A stretch of 7,172 nucleotides of DNA from Alphaproteobacteria bacterium (GCA_030039775.1 JASHUX010000165.1:1-7172); one strand, 5' to 3'; numbered from the stretch's first letter, positions 1 to 6,117 are shown. Notes: generated from the sequence alone by a model not told the origin. Made by a program: numbers and translations.

Positions 1-2
1 CG

Positions 3-2045
3 CGATTGTTAACGTTGGCGATCGCACCGCTTGCCCTCGCGCGGTCGGCCTTCGCCGCGGACATGGCGTCGCCTTGGTTCGTTACCGACCAGGGCCGGGT
101 GCGGCTGGTTGCCGGACAGGGTTCAGTAGGCACCGGCGCTGCGATTCCGTTCGGTCTTGAATTTCAGCTCAAGCCGCATTGGAAAATCTATTGGCGCTCG
201 CCCGGCGACGCTGGCTATCCGCCGCGCATCGATTGGACGGGATCGCAAAATCTTCGCGGCGCCGTCATCGGCTGGCCGGTGCCGATGCGCTTTGCCGTCC
301 TCGGGCTACAAACTATCGGCTACGAGAACCATGTGGTGCTGCCGATCGTCGCAACGGTGATGAGACCGGGCGAGGTGCTCGATCTGAAGGCGGCACTGAG
401 CTATCTCACCTGCAGCGACATTTGCGTGCCATATCAGACAACGCTCGCGCTCGACCTGCCGGCCGGTGACGGCGCGCCGTCGACCGATGCGGGACTGATC
501 GCCCGCTTTGTCGCCCGCGAACCCGGGCGTCAACAAACGGCGGCTCTGTCGCTGCGCGGCGCGACCGTAATACCCGGCGCGCATCCCGTACTGGAGTTGC
601 GCGTGACGGCGACACCGCCGCTGAAATCGCCCGACGCGTTTGCCGAGGCGAAGGATATTTCCTTTGGCGCACCGCTGATCGGCGTCGATGGCGGCGATAC
701 CGTCATGCGTCTCGCCATGACCGGACCTAGCGCTCGAGTGCCGACCCTGGCGCGCGAGCGGTTCGACATAACGCTGGTCGACGGCGACCGCGCGCTCGAG
801 ACGTCGGTCATGCCCGCGCTCGGGCAGACCGAGCCGGACACCGGGTTCTTGTTGCGCATCGTCGGCGTCGCGTTACTCGGCGGTTTCATCTTGAACTTCA
901 TGCCCTGCGTCTTGCCGGTGTTGTCGCTGAAGTTTCTCGGCATTGCCGGGGTCGGCGGACGAGCGCGTCGTCATATCCGGCTTGGTTTATTGGCGTCGGC
1001 CGCGGGCGTGATCGCCGCCTTTGTCGTGTTGGCGCTCGTGACGTTGATGTTGCGCGCGGGCGGGTTCGCGGTCGGTTGGGGTGTCCAATTCCAGCAGCCG
1101 CTGTTCCTGATCTTCATGATGGCGCTGGTGACGCTGTTCGCGGCCAATCTTTGGAGTCTCTTCGAGGTGCCGTTGCCGAGCGCGGTGGCGCAATGGGGCG
1201 GCGCGGATCGCGGCCGCGGCATGATCGGCAATTTCGCCGCCGGGGCGTTCGCAACATTGTTGGCGACGCCATGCTCGGCGCCGTTCGTCGGCACTGCCAT
1301 CGGTTTCGCGCTGGCGGCGGGGGCCGGCGCATGCCTGGCGGTGTTTCTTGCGATGGGGATTGGGCTCGCCCTGCCGTATCTGGCGATCGCGATTGCGCCT
1401 GGCTCGGTTTCATGGCTGCCGCGGCCGGGCCGGTGGATGATTGCGCTACGCCGCGTACTTGGACTGGCGTTGGCGGCGACAGGCCTGTGGTTGGCTTGGG
1501 TGTTGGCGGCTGAGAGCGGCTTCGCCGCCGCATTGATCGCGCTGGCGCTGATGGCGGCGGTGCCGCTCGTGCTTTATCTCTTGCGCCGGCTTCCGGCGCG
1601 CGCGGCGCTCGTCGCCGCGTTGATCGGGTTGGCATTTCTGATCCCGGCGGCATTGCCGGCGCCCCCGCGTCCTGCGCCGTCGCCGAAGCAAGGGTTCTGG
1701 CAACCGTTCGATCCCGGGGCGATTTCCCGCCTGGTCGGCGAGGGCCGCACCGTCTTTGTCGACGTTACCGCGGACTGGTGCCTGACGTGCAAACTGAACG
1801 AGCGCCTTGCAATCGACACACCGGCCGTGCGGCAGCGTTTGGCGGCAAAGGACGTGGTGGCGATGCGCGCGGATTGGACTCGTCCCAGCGAACGCATCGA
1901 ACGCTATCTCCAAGGCTTCGGCCGCTACGGCATTCCGTTTAACGCGGTGTATGGGCCGGCCATGCCGGAAGGGCATGCGTTGCCGGAGTTGCTGACGCCG
2001 GACGCGGTTGCCGCGGCGCTGGACGGGTCCCGCAAAGGGGGATGA
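3..2045 (+). CDS. ScsB/DsbD-family membrane thiol:disulfide interchange protein (5' end probably just outside window)
   Basis: This is a membrane electron transporter that carries reducing equivalents from cytoplasmic thioredoxin to periplasmic thiol proteins. Residues are numbered from the TTG at 6. A signal peptide spans about 1-18, with an AFA cleavage site at 15-17. A DsbD-alpha-like periplasmic domain spans about 20-270 and carries the C136-SDI-C140 pair. A hydrophobic core of roughly eight helices (about 280-555) has the two conserved core cysteines, C301 in NFMPCVLP and C423 in ATPCSAPF, plus the GWGVQFQQP motif. After a proline-rich linker, a thioredoxin-like domain carries C592-LT-C595 (ADWCLTCK). 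The length of about 680 residues and the CLTC motif suit the ScsB branch. TTG is the first visible start, but the signal peptide then has no basic n-region. An in-frame Arg codon (3-5) lies just before it and the frame is open to the edge, so the true start is probably a few codons upstream. A peroxiredoxin gene follows after 82 bases. The family is sure; the in vivo partner is unknown. Confidence 0.93.
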   Translation, partial: RLLTLAIAPLALARSAFAADMASPWFVTDQGRVRLVAGQGSVGTGAAIPFGLEFQLKPHWKIYWRSPGDAGYPPRIDWTGSQNLRGAVIGWPVPMRFAVLGLQTIGYENHVVLPIVATVMRPGEVLDLKAALSYLTCSDICVPYQTTLALDLPAGDGAPSTDAGLIARFVAREPGRQQTAALSLRGATVIPGAHPVLELRVTATPPLKSPDAFAEAKDISFGAPLIGVDGGDTVMRLAMTGPSARVPTLARERFDITLVDGDRALETSVMPALGQTEPDTGFLLRIVGVALLGGFILNFMPCVLPVLSLKFLGIAGVGGRARRHIRLGLLASAAGVIAAFVVLALVTLMLRAGGFAVGWGVQFQQPLFLIFMMALVTLFAANLWSLFEVPLPSAVAQWGGADRGRGMIGNFAAGAFATLLATPCSAPFVGTAIGFALAAGAGACLAVFLAMGIGLALPYLAIAIAPGSVSWLPRPGRWMIALRRVLGLALAATGLWLAWVLAAESGFAAALIALALMAAVPLVLYLLRRLPARAALVAALIGLAFLIPAALPAPPRPAPSPKQGFWQPFDPGAISRLVGEGRTVFVDVTADWCLTCKLNERLAIDTPAVRQRLAAKDVVAMRADWTRPSERIERYLQGFGRYGIPFNAVYGPAMPEGHALPELLTPDAVAAALDGSRKGG

Positions 2046-2115
2046 TTTTCGCCTGCCGGCCCATTATGGTTGCCGCCCAATAACGGCTTTTCGGCTACTC
2101 AACCAACCGACCGCG

Positions 2116-2121
2116 AAAGGG
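2116..2121 (+). promoter_or_regulatory. Ribosome binding site of the peroxiredoxin gene
   Basis: AAAGGG lies six bases before the ATG at 2128. It decides the start: the same frame is open back to an ATG at 2008, but that start lies inside the preceding gene. It would add 40 residues that match neither a peroxiredoxin N-terminus nor a signal peptide. Confidence 0.65.
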
Positions 2122-2127
2122 CAGGCA

Positions 2128-2610
2128 ATGACGATCAAAGTGGGCGACAAGATTCCGAACATGAAGTTCAAGGTGCGTCAGGGCGGCGACCCCAAGGACC
2201 TGACCACCGATGAGCTGTTCAAGGGCAAGAAGGTCGTGCTGTTCGCCGTGCCGGGCGCGTTCACCCCGACCTGCTCGATGAAGCATCTGCCGGGTTTCAT
2301 CCAGAAGTACGACGAACTCAAGAAAAAGGGCGTCGACACTGTGGCTTGCCTGTCGGTCAACGATCATTTCGTGATGGGTGCGTGGGCGAAGGACCAGGGC
2401 GCGGGCGAGAAGATCGCGATGATCGCGGACGGTAACGGCGATTTCACGCGCGCGGTCGGGCTTACGCTCGACGGCAGCGGCTTCGGTCTCGGCGAACGGT
2501 CACAACGGTACGCCATGGTCGTCGAGGACGGCACGGTGAAAAAGCTTAATGTCGAGAAGGGCGGCGCCTTCGAAGTGTCGAGCGCGGAAGCGATCCTCGG
2601 CGCGCTCTAA
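2128..2610 (+). CDS. Peroxiredoxin, Prx5-like (thioredoxin-superfamily peroxidase)
   Basis: This is a 160-residue thiol peroxidase that would reduce hydrogen peroxide, alkyl hydroperoxides or peroxynitrite using a small thiol or thioredoxin/glutaredoxin donor. The active-site motif PGAFTPTCS (42-50) is textbook Prx5, with peroxidatic Cys49 preceded by Pro42 and Thr46. The segment DFTRAVGLTLD and the active-site-type Arg in GERSQRYAMVVEDG follow in the family order. The only other cysteine is C74 (VACLSVND), which aligns with Cys72 of human PRDX5. The C-terminal resolving cysteine (Cys151 in the human enzyme) is missing; FEVSSAEAIL carries serines there. It therefore probably works as a one-Cys-type enzyme with an external reductant. 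No signal peptide is seen, so a cytoplasmic location is inferred. It lies 82 bases downstream of the ScsB/DsbD gene on the same strand and is followed by an inverted repeat and a terminator-like hairpin. Confidence 0.95.
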   Translation: MTIKVGDKIPNMKFKVRQGGDPKDLTTDELFKGKKVVLFAVPGAFTPTCSMKHLPGFIQKYDELKKKGVDTVACLSVNDHFVMGAWAKDQGAGEKIAMIADGNGDFTRAVGLTLDGSGFGLGERSQRYAMVVEDGTVKKLNVEKGGAFEVSSAEAILGAL

Positions 2611-2623
2611 GGTTCCAGTGATT

Positions 2624-2685
2624 GGTCGTCAGTTCTCAGTGGCTGGGCAGTGTCTCCCGTCACTGAGAACTGTTAACTGACGACC
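2624..2685 (+). repeat. Large imperfect inverted repeat downstream of the peroxiredoxin gene
   Basis: The left arm (2624-2641) and right arm (2661-2685) pair as an inner 11-bp stem (2631-2641 with 2661-2671) and an outer 7-bp stem (2624-2630 with 2679-2685). They are separated by a 7-base bulge on the right side only (2672-2678), and the loop is 19 bases. No T-run follows, so this is not a canonical intrinsic terminator. It begins 13 bases after the peroxiredoxin stop codon. It could be a dispersed palindromic repeat or an mRNA 3'-end stabiliser; the sequence alone does not decide. Confidence 0.75.
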
Positions 2686-2713
2686 GTTAATTCCGTTCAT
2701 ACCTCCCATGATC

Positions 2714-2734
2714 CTGTCCCGATGGACAGTTTTT
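2714..2734 (+). terminator. Terminator-like hairpin with five T residues
   Basis: CTGTCC (2714-2719) and GGACAG (2724-2729) form a 6-bp stem around a CGAT loop, followed directly by TTTTT (2730-2734). It lies 104 bases after the peroxiredoxin stop and 41 bases before the transporter ATG, so it probably ends the upstream transcript. The stem is short, so termination would be modest. It could instead sit in the transporter's own leader. Confidence 0.5.
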
Positions 2735-2741
2735 CGCGAAA
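2732..2741. promoter_or_regulatory. Perfect 10-bp palindrome TTTCGCGAAA in the transporter upstream region
   Basis: TTTCGCGAAA reads identically on both strands. It sits 33 bases before the transporter ATG and overlaps the T-tract of the terminator-like hairpin. The position would suit an operator for a dimeric repressor, but no regulator gene is nearby and no -35/-10 pair is clear, so this is only a candidate. Confidence 0.25.
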
Positions 2742-2764
2742 CCCCCATCATTCTTGGGCTTCGC

Positions 2765-2769
2765 AGGGG
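2765..2769 (+). promoter_or_regulatory. Ribosome binding site of the MFS transporter
   Basis: AGGGG with a five-base spacer precedes the ATG at 2775. It favours this start over the in-frame TTG at 2754, which would add only seven residues and would place this site inside the gene. Confidence 0.6.
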
Positions 2770-2774
2770 TAATC

Positions 2775-4013
2775 ATGACCGATATCACGGTTAATTCCAC
2801 GGTACGCGATATCAAGACCATCGGCATGGTCTCGACCGTGCACGGCATGAGCCACTTCTACCAATTGACGCTGCCGCCGCTGCTGCCGGTGTTGAAAGTG
2901 GCGTTCGGCGTGTCCTACACCGATCTCGGTCTCTTGATGTCGGCGTTCTATATCTGCTCCGGCTTGGCGCAGACCCCCGCCGGGTTTCTGGTCGATCGCC
3001 TCGGCGCCCGTACCGTGCTGATGGGCGGTCTTGCCCTTTACGGCATCGGCATCGCGCTGGTCGGCACCGTACCGCAATTCTGGATGTTGCTGCCGTGCGC
3101 CGGCATCGCCGGTATCGGCAACAGCGTGTTCCACCCCGCCGATTATTCCGTGCTGACCGCGAATGTCACGCCGGGCCGCATGGCGCGGGCTTACAGCGCG
3201 CACGCGCTGTCCGGCAACATGGGTTGGGTGCTGGCGCCGATGACGGTGCTCGGGCTCACGGGCGTGATCGGTTGGCAGCATGCGCTCCAAGTTGTGGGCC
3301 TGTTCGGCGTCGCCCTCGCCGTGTGGCTCGCGTTGTTTGGCGGCCTGCTCGATGAGAATACCGGCCGCGCCCGGCATGCTCGCGGCGGCACCACGCCGGC
3401 GCGAGCGCTGCTGACGCTGCCGATCTTGATGTGCTTCGCCTACTTCATCGTCGTGTCGGTAGCCGGCACCGCGATCCAGACGTTCCTGCCGGCGACGTTG
3501 CACAATTTCCACGGCGTGTCGCTCGATTTCGCCGGCACGGTTCTGACCTTCTATGTCGTCGGGGTCGCAGGCGGCATCATCACCGGCGGCATCATCGCCG
3601 ACCGCAAAATCCGCCCCGATCTCATCATCGCGGTCAGCCTCCTCGGCGCCGGCACCCTCATTCTGTTGGTCGGTCTGTTGAGCCTCCCGAACTCGGGCAT
3701 GCTTGCCCTGATGACCGCCGTCGGTTTTTGTTCCGGGGTGTCCGGGCCGTCGCGTGATCTTTTGGTGCGACAGTCGTCGCCGCCCGGCGCCACCGGCAAG
3801 GTGTTTGGCTTCGTTTATTCGGGCTTCGATGTCGGTTCCGCCATCACCCCGTCGATCTTGGGCTTTTTCCTCGATCGGCAGGCGATGATTGCGGTCTTCA
3901 TTCTGCCGACGGTCGGCTATTTGCTCAGCATCTTCACCGCGGTGTCGCTCGGCACCAAGCGCCGCCCCACGACGGTGGTGGTGGCTCCCCCCGCCGAGGA
4001 GCCGGCCGAGTAG
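2775..4013 (+). CDS. Major facilitator superfamily transporter, fosmidomycin-resistance (Fsr)-like
   Basis: This is a 412-residue inner-membrane secondary transporter, probably a proton-driven exporter of small molecules. The hydrophobic profile fits about twelve helices in two halves. The charged, less hydrophobic stretch around residues 193-210 (DENTGRARHARGG) would be the central cytoplasmic loop. Visible motifs are HFYQLTLPPLLP (27-38), the motif-A-like GFLVDRLGAR (70-79) after helix 2, and GIGNSVFHPADYS (113-125) followed by AYSAHALSGNMGW. The HxxD-type PADYS and SGNxGW segments are those I associate with Fsr-like MFS proteins. The C-terminus ends in a short hydrophilic proline- and glutamate-rich tail (PPAEEPAE). 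The gene stands behind its own structured upstream region and 50 bases before apaG, so it may be a single-gene unit. Substrate is not readable from the sequence. MFS membership is sure and the Fsr-like subgroup is probable; resistance to fosmidomycin itself is not claimed. Confidence 0.9.
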   Translation: MTDITVNSTVRDIKTIGMVSTVHGMSHFYQLTLPPLLPVLKVAFGVSYTDLGLLMSAFYICSGLAQTPAGFLVDRLGARTVLMGGLALYGIGIALVGTVPQFWMLLPCAGIAGIGNSVFHPADYSVLTANVTPGRMARAYSAHALSGNMGWVLAPMTVLGLTGVIGWQHALQVVGLFGVALAVWLALFGGLLDENTGRARHARGGTTPARALLTLPILMCFAYFIVVSVAGTAIQTFLPATLHNFHGVSLDFAGTVLTFYVVGVAGGIITGGIIADRKIRPDLIIAVSLLGAGTLILLVGLLSLPNSGMLALMTAVGFCSGVSGPSRDLLVRQSSPPGATGKVFGFVYSGFDVGSAITPSILGFFLDRQAMIAVFILPTVGYLLSIFTAVSLGTKRRPTTVVVAPPAEEPAE

Positions 4014-4063
4014 TCCGTCCGGGATTGCGCCCGAAGGGCCAAAAGCACATATAGACGGCGCTC

Positions 4064-4459
4064 ATGTCCTACAGCGAAACCACTCGGTCCATCACCGTGA
4101 CGGTCGAGCCGACCTATCTCGAGGACCAATCCTCGCCGACCGAGGATCGGTACGTCTGGGCGTACCATGTCCGGATCGAGAACAACGGCGGCGAGACGGT
4201 GCAGTTGCGCCGCCGTCATTGGCGCATCACCGACGGTCTGGGCCGCACCCAAGAGGTGCGCGGTCCGGGTGTGGTCGGCGAACAGCCGGTTCTGGCGCCG
4301 GGTCAGTCGTTTGAATACACGAGCGGTACACCGCTGACGACGCCATCGGGCATCATGGTCGGCAGCTATGAGATGGAGACGCGGCAGGGAGAAAGTTTCT
4401 CGATCGCAATCCCCGCCTTTTCCCTCGACAGCCCGCACCAAACGGTGCGGCTCAATTGA
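4064..4459 (+). CDS. apaG: ApaG (Co2+/Mg2+ efflux-associated protein, DUF525)
   Basis: This 131-residue cytoplasmic protein is the full length of the single-domain ApaG family, which has a fibronectin-III-like beta sandwich. Family landmarks are visible in order: [13 protein letters not shown] (13-25), [13 protein letters not shown] (30-42), [12 protein letters not shown] (50-61), the GxGxxG motif GPGVVGEQP (67-75), [15 protein letters not shown] (77-91), and the C-terminal GSYEMET followed by IPAFSLDSP. The apaG locus has been linked to cobalt and magnesium tolerance, and eukaryotic homologues are F-box-associated domains; the biochemical activity is not settled. The start is the ATG at 4064, which gives the usual N-terminus, although no good Shine-Dalgarno sequence precedes it. 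folE follows after 17 bases, which suggests co-transcription. Confidence 0.95.
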   Translation: MSYSETTRSITVTVEPTYLEDQSSPTEDRYVWAYHVRIENNGGETVQLRRRHWRITDGLGRTQEVRGPGVVGEQPVLAPGQSFEYTSGTPLTTPSGIMVGSYEMETRQGESFSIAIPAFSLDSPHQTVRLN

Positions 4460-4465
4460 ACGGTC

Positions 4466-4470
4466 AGGAG
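4466..4470 (+). promoter_or_regulatory. Ribosome binding site of folE
   Basis: AGGAG sits six bases before the ATG at 4477. An out-of-frame ATG at 4473 lies only two bases after it and runs five codons to a TAA at 4488. That ATG is too close to the site to be a good start, so 4477 is preferred. Confidence 0.75.
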
Positions 4471-4476
4471 TTATGA

Positions 4477-5094
4477 ATGGCGAAGGATAACGGCAAGGCG
4501 CGGCGCCCGTTGCGCGAAGAGGCGGAGGCGGCGGTACGCACGCTGATCGCCTGGGCCGGCGACGATCCTAACCGCGAAGGCGTGCGCGCGACTCCCGGGC
4601 GCGTCGTGCGCGCGTTCGAGGAATATTTCGCCGGCTATGCGGAAGATCCGCAGGAGATTTTGGGTCGCACCTTCGACGAGACCGATGGGTACGACGAAGT
4701 CGTGGTGCTGAAGGATATCCGTTTCGAATCGCACTGCGAGCATCATCTGGCGCCGATCATCGGCAAGGCGCATGTCGCCTATCTGCCGAACCGGCGTGTC
4801 GTCGGTATCTCCAAGCTGGCGCGGTTGGTCGAGGTGTTCGCGCACCGGCTCCAAATCCAGGAAAAGATGACGGCGCAAATCGCGAACACGCTGGAAGAAG
4901 TGTTGCAGCCGCGCGGCGTCGCTGTCGTGGTCGAGGCGGCGCACCAATGCATCACGACGCGCGGAATCCATAAGCCGGGGGTGACGATGGTGACTTCCCG
5001 CATGCTCGGCGCGTTCCGCACCGACGCTTCAACCCGCCGCGAGTTCCTGTCGATCATCGGCAACCCGTCCGGTTCAGGGCTGCATAACGTCTAG
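4477..5094 (+). CDS. folE: GTP cyclohydrolase I, type 1 (zinc-dependent FolE)
   Basis: This enzyme converts GTP to 7,8-dihydroneopterin triphosphate, the first step of tetrahydrofolate (and other pterin) synthesis, in the cytoplasm as a large homo-oligomer. At 205 residues it is full length. The zinc ligands are all present: C87 and H90 in [10 protein letters not shown] and C158 in [10 protein letters not shown], matching E. coli Cys110, His113 and Cys181. The catalytic histidines H89 and H156 (E. coli His112 and His179) are intact. The segments [20 protein letters not shown] (110-129) and [12 protein letters not shown] also follow the family pattern. The N-terminal residues 1-15 are basic and variable, as usual. 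The gene starts 17 bases after apaG with a good ribosome binding site. Its stop is four bases from the stop of the convergent methyltransferase gene. No other folate gene is in the window. Confidence 0.97.
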   Translation: MAKDNGKARRPLREEAEAAVRTLIAWAGDDPNREGVRATPGRVVRAFEEYFAGYAEDPQEILGRTFDETDGYDEVVVLKDIRFESHCEHHLAPIIGKAHVAYLPNRRVVGISKLARLVEVFAHRLQIQEKMTAQIANTLEEVLQPRGVAVVVEAAHQCITTRGIHKPGVTMVTSRMLGAFRTDASTRREFLSIIGNPSGSGLHNV

Positions 5095-5098
5095 CCCG

Positions 5099-5680
5099 CT
5101 AGTCCAGCCAGAACCGCCACACCTGCACCGGCAGGAAATGCAGCCACACCGCGTCGACGCGCGCCGCGTTGATACGGAGGCGCCGGGTGTCGATCGGCGG
5201 GGTCGGCGCGTTGGTGATCTGAACGAAATGGCCGCCGGGCCCCAGCCGCCGCAGACATGGCATGACGACGGCGCGCTGATCCTCCAGCGGAAACCATTTG
5301 ATGGGCAGCGTCGAGATGACCGTCGCCAGAGCGCCGACGCCGACGCCGGCGAGTAGCGTGTCGATTTGCTTTGCGTCGCCGTGGATCGCGCGTGTCGCCG
5401 GGTAATGCTCGCGCAAATGCGCCGCGAGTTGCGGCTCGCTTTCGACCAGCACCAGTCGTTCGGCCGGGCAAGCGCCGGCGATCAAGCCGCCGGTGATGGT
5501 GCCGGTGCCGGCACCCAGCTCGAGGATCGGTCCGTCGCGGTCCAGCTGCATCTGGCGCGCCAAAACCCGTGCGACGCCCGGGCTCGACGGCAACAGCGCG
5601 CCCATGCCGATCGGATGGCGCAGCCAATGGCGCATGAAAATCGGGCGGCCATGGGCCGCGGCCGCACGATCGGATGGCAT
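5099..5680 (-). CDS. PmtA-like SAM-dependent methyltransferase (phospholipid N-methyltransferase type)
   Basis: This 193-residue class I methyltransferase has its closest pattern in the rhizobial-type phospholipid N-methyltransferases. Those enzymes methylate phosphatidylethanolamine stepwise toward phosphatidylcholine at the inner membrane and are related to the KsgA rRNA dimethylases. The N-terminal segment FMRHWLRHPIGMGALLPSS (15-33) is typical of that group. Motif I is ILELGAGTGTIT (52-63). An acidic end of strand 2 follows in LVLVESEP (E80), then GDA (101-103) and VISTLPIKWF (121-130), which corresponds to the SGLP motif of PmtA in place of the NLPY of rRNA enzymes. GPGGHFVQ follows. The ATG at 5680 lies three bases after the stop of the preceding ORF and has no Shine-Dalgarno sequence, so translation is probably coupled. 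Met16 (ATG at 5635) is an alternative start with no better site. Fold and cofactor are sure; the lipid substrate is probable only. Confidence 0.85.
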   Translation of the reverse strand: MPSDRAAAAHGRPIFMRHWLRHPIGMGALLPSSPGVARVLARQMQLDRDGPILELGAGTGTITGGLIAGACPAERLVLVESEPQLAAHLREHYPATRAIHGDAKQIDTLLAGVGVGALATVISTLPIKWFPLEDQRAVVMPCLRRLGPGGHFVQITNAPTPPIDTRRLRINAARVDAVWLHFLPVQVWRFWLD

Positions 5681-5683
5681 TAC

Positions 5684-6079
5684 TTAATGCGCGCGGCGCA
5701 GCGCGCGTTCAGGCCGTTGCAGGGGTTCGACCGCCTCGGCGACGACGATGTCGATCAGCCGGTCGGTGGCGCGGGTCTGCTGCGACTGTACGAGCGCCGC
5801 CCGGAAAATGTCGCCAGTACGGCGATCCGGCACCGTCACGGTGACCTTCTTGCCGGTGGTGGTCGCCCGGCTCAACGCCGGCGCCAAGATATTCAACGCC
5901 ATGACTGTCAATTCGACGGGATCGACGAGATGCGCGAAAAATGGAAAGACCGGCGCTGCGTCGCCGTGACGCCGACGACGTTGGCCGAAGGGCCGCTTTT
6001 GCCGTGCGGCCCCTACAAAACGTATCCAACCATGCTTGACCGCGGTACGAAACGGATGATCCGAAGCGTTGGGTTGCAT
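5684..6079 (-). CDS. Unrecognised protein upstream of the PmtA-like gene (start uncertain)
   Basis: I do not recognise this 131-residue ORF. The C-terminal 85 or so residues (from FFAHLVDPVELTVMALNILAP onward) look like real protein. Codon third positions there are strongly G/C while second positions are mixed, and the composition is balanced with plausible strand and helix segments (KKVTVTVPDRRTGDIFRAAL, then RLIDIVVAEAVEPLQ). The first 45 residues are less convincing: basic and low in complexity (QKRPFGQRRRRHG), with weaker codon bias. The ATG at 6079 has an AGAGGA three bases upstream, which is tight. An internal ATG at 5902 would give 72 residues but has no such site. There is no clear signal peptide or membrane helix. 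The TAA ends three bases before the methyltransferase ATG, which suggests a coupled pair. It could be a small lineage-specific protein, or the true gene could be shorter. Confidence 0.5.
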   Translation of the reverse strand: MQPNASDHPFRTAVKHGWIRFVGAARQKRPFGQRRRRHGDAAPVFPFFAHLVDPVELTVMALNILAPALSRATTTGKKVTVTVPDRRTGDIFRAALVQSQQTRATDRLIDIVVAEAVEPLQRPERALRRAH

Positions 6080-6117
6080 GGGTTCCTCTGGGACGCTGTT
6101 TCCTCTCCTCGACCGAC

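Noticed and set aside
18..25. GCGATCGC palindrome (recurs as GCGATCGCGA near 1383)
   Set aside because: Two sporadic occurrences in GC-rich coding sequence are not enough to claim an over-represented HIP1-like motif.
1446..1976. 176-codon minus-strand open frame under the DsbD C-terminal region
   Set aside because: Arg/Gln-rich shadow composition, while the opposite strand carries the CLTC thioredoxin domain.
2008..2127. 40-residue N-terminal extension of the peroxiredoxin
   Set aside because: It starts inside the preceding gene, shows no signal peptide or family similarity, and the ATG at 2128 has its own ribosome binding site.
2748..3512. 254-codon minus-strand open frame inside the transporter gene
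   Set aside because: Its translation is rich in Arg, His, Gln and Glu in the way of a GC-rich shadow frame. The + strand codes for an unmistakable MFS protein.
3573..3599. Short internal repetition GGCATCATC...GGCATCATC in the transporter gene
   Set aside because: It encodes the helix segment GGIITGGIIA and is explained by the protein sequence.
4029..4039. GCCC-GAA-GGGC mini hairpin between the transporter gene and apaG
   Set aside because: A four-pair stem with no T-run following is too weak to call a terminator.
4473..4490. Five-codon out-of-frame mini-ORF overlapping the folE start
   Set aside because: Its ATG is only two bases from the Shine-Dalgarno sequence. A chance ATG is the simpler explanation.
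5709..6029. 106-codon minus-strand frame overlapping the unrecognised ORF
   Set aside because: Arg/Ser/His-rich shadow composition and a worse codon-position pattern than the frame ending at 5684.
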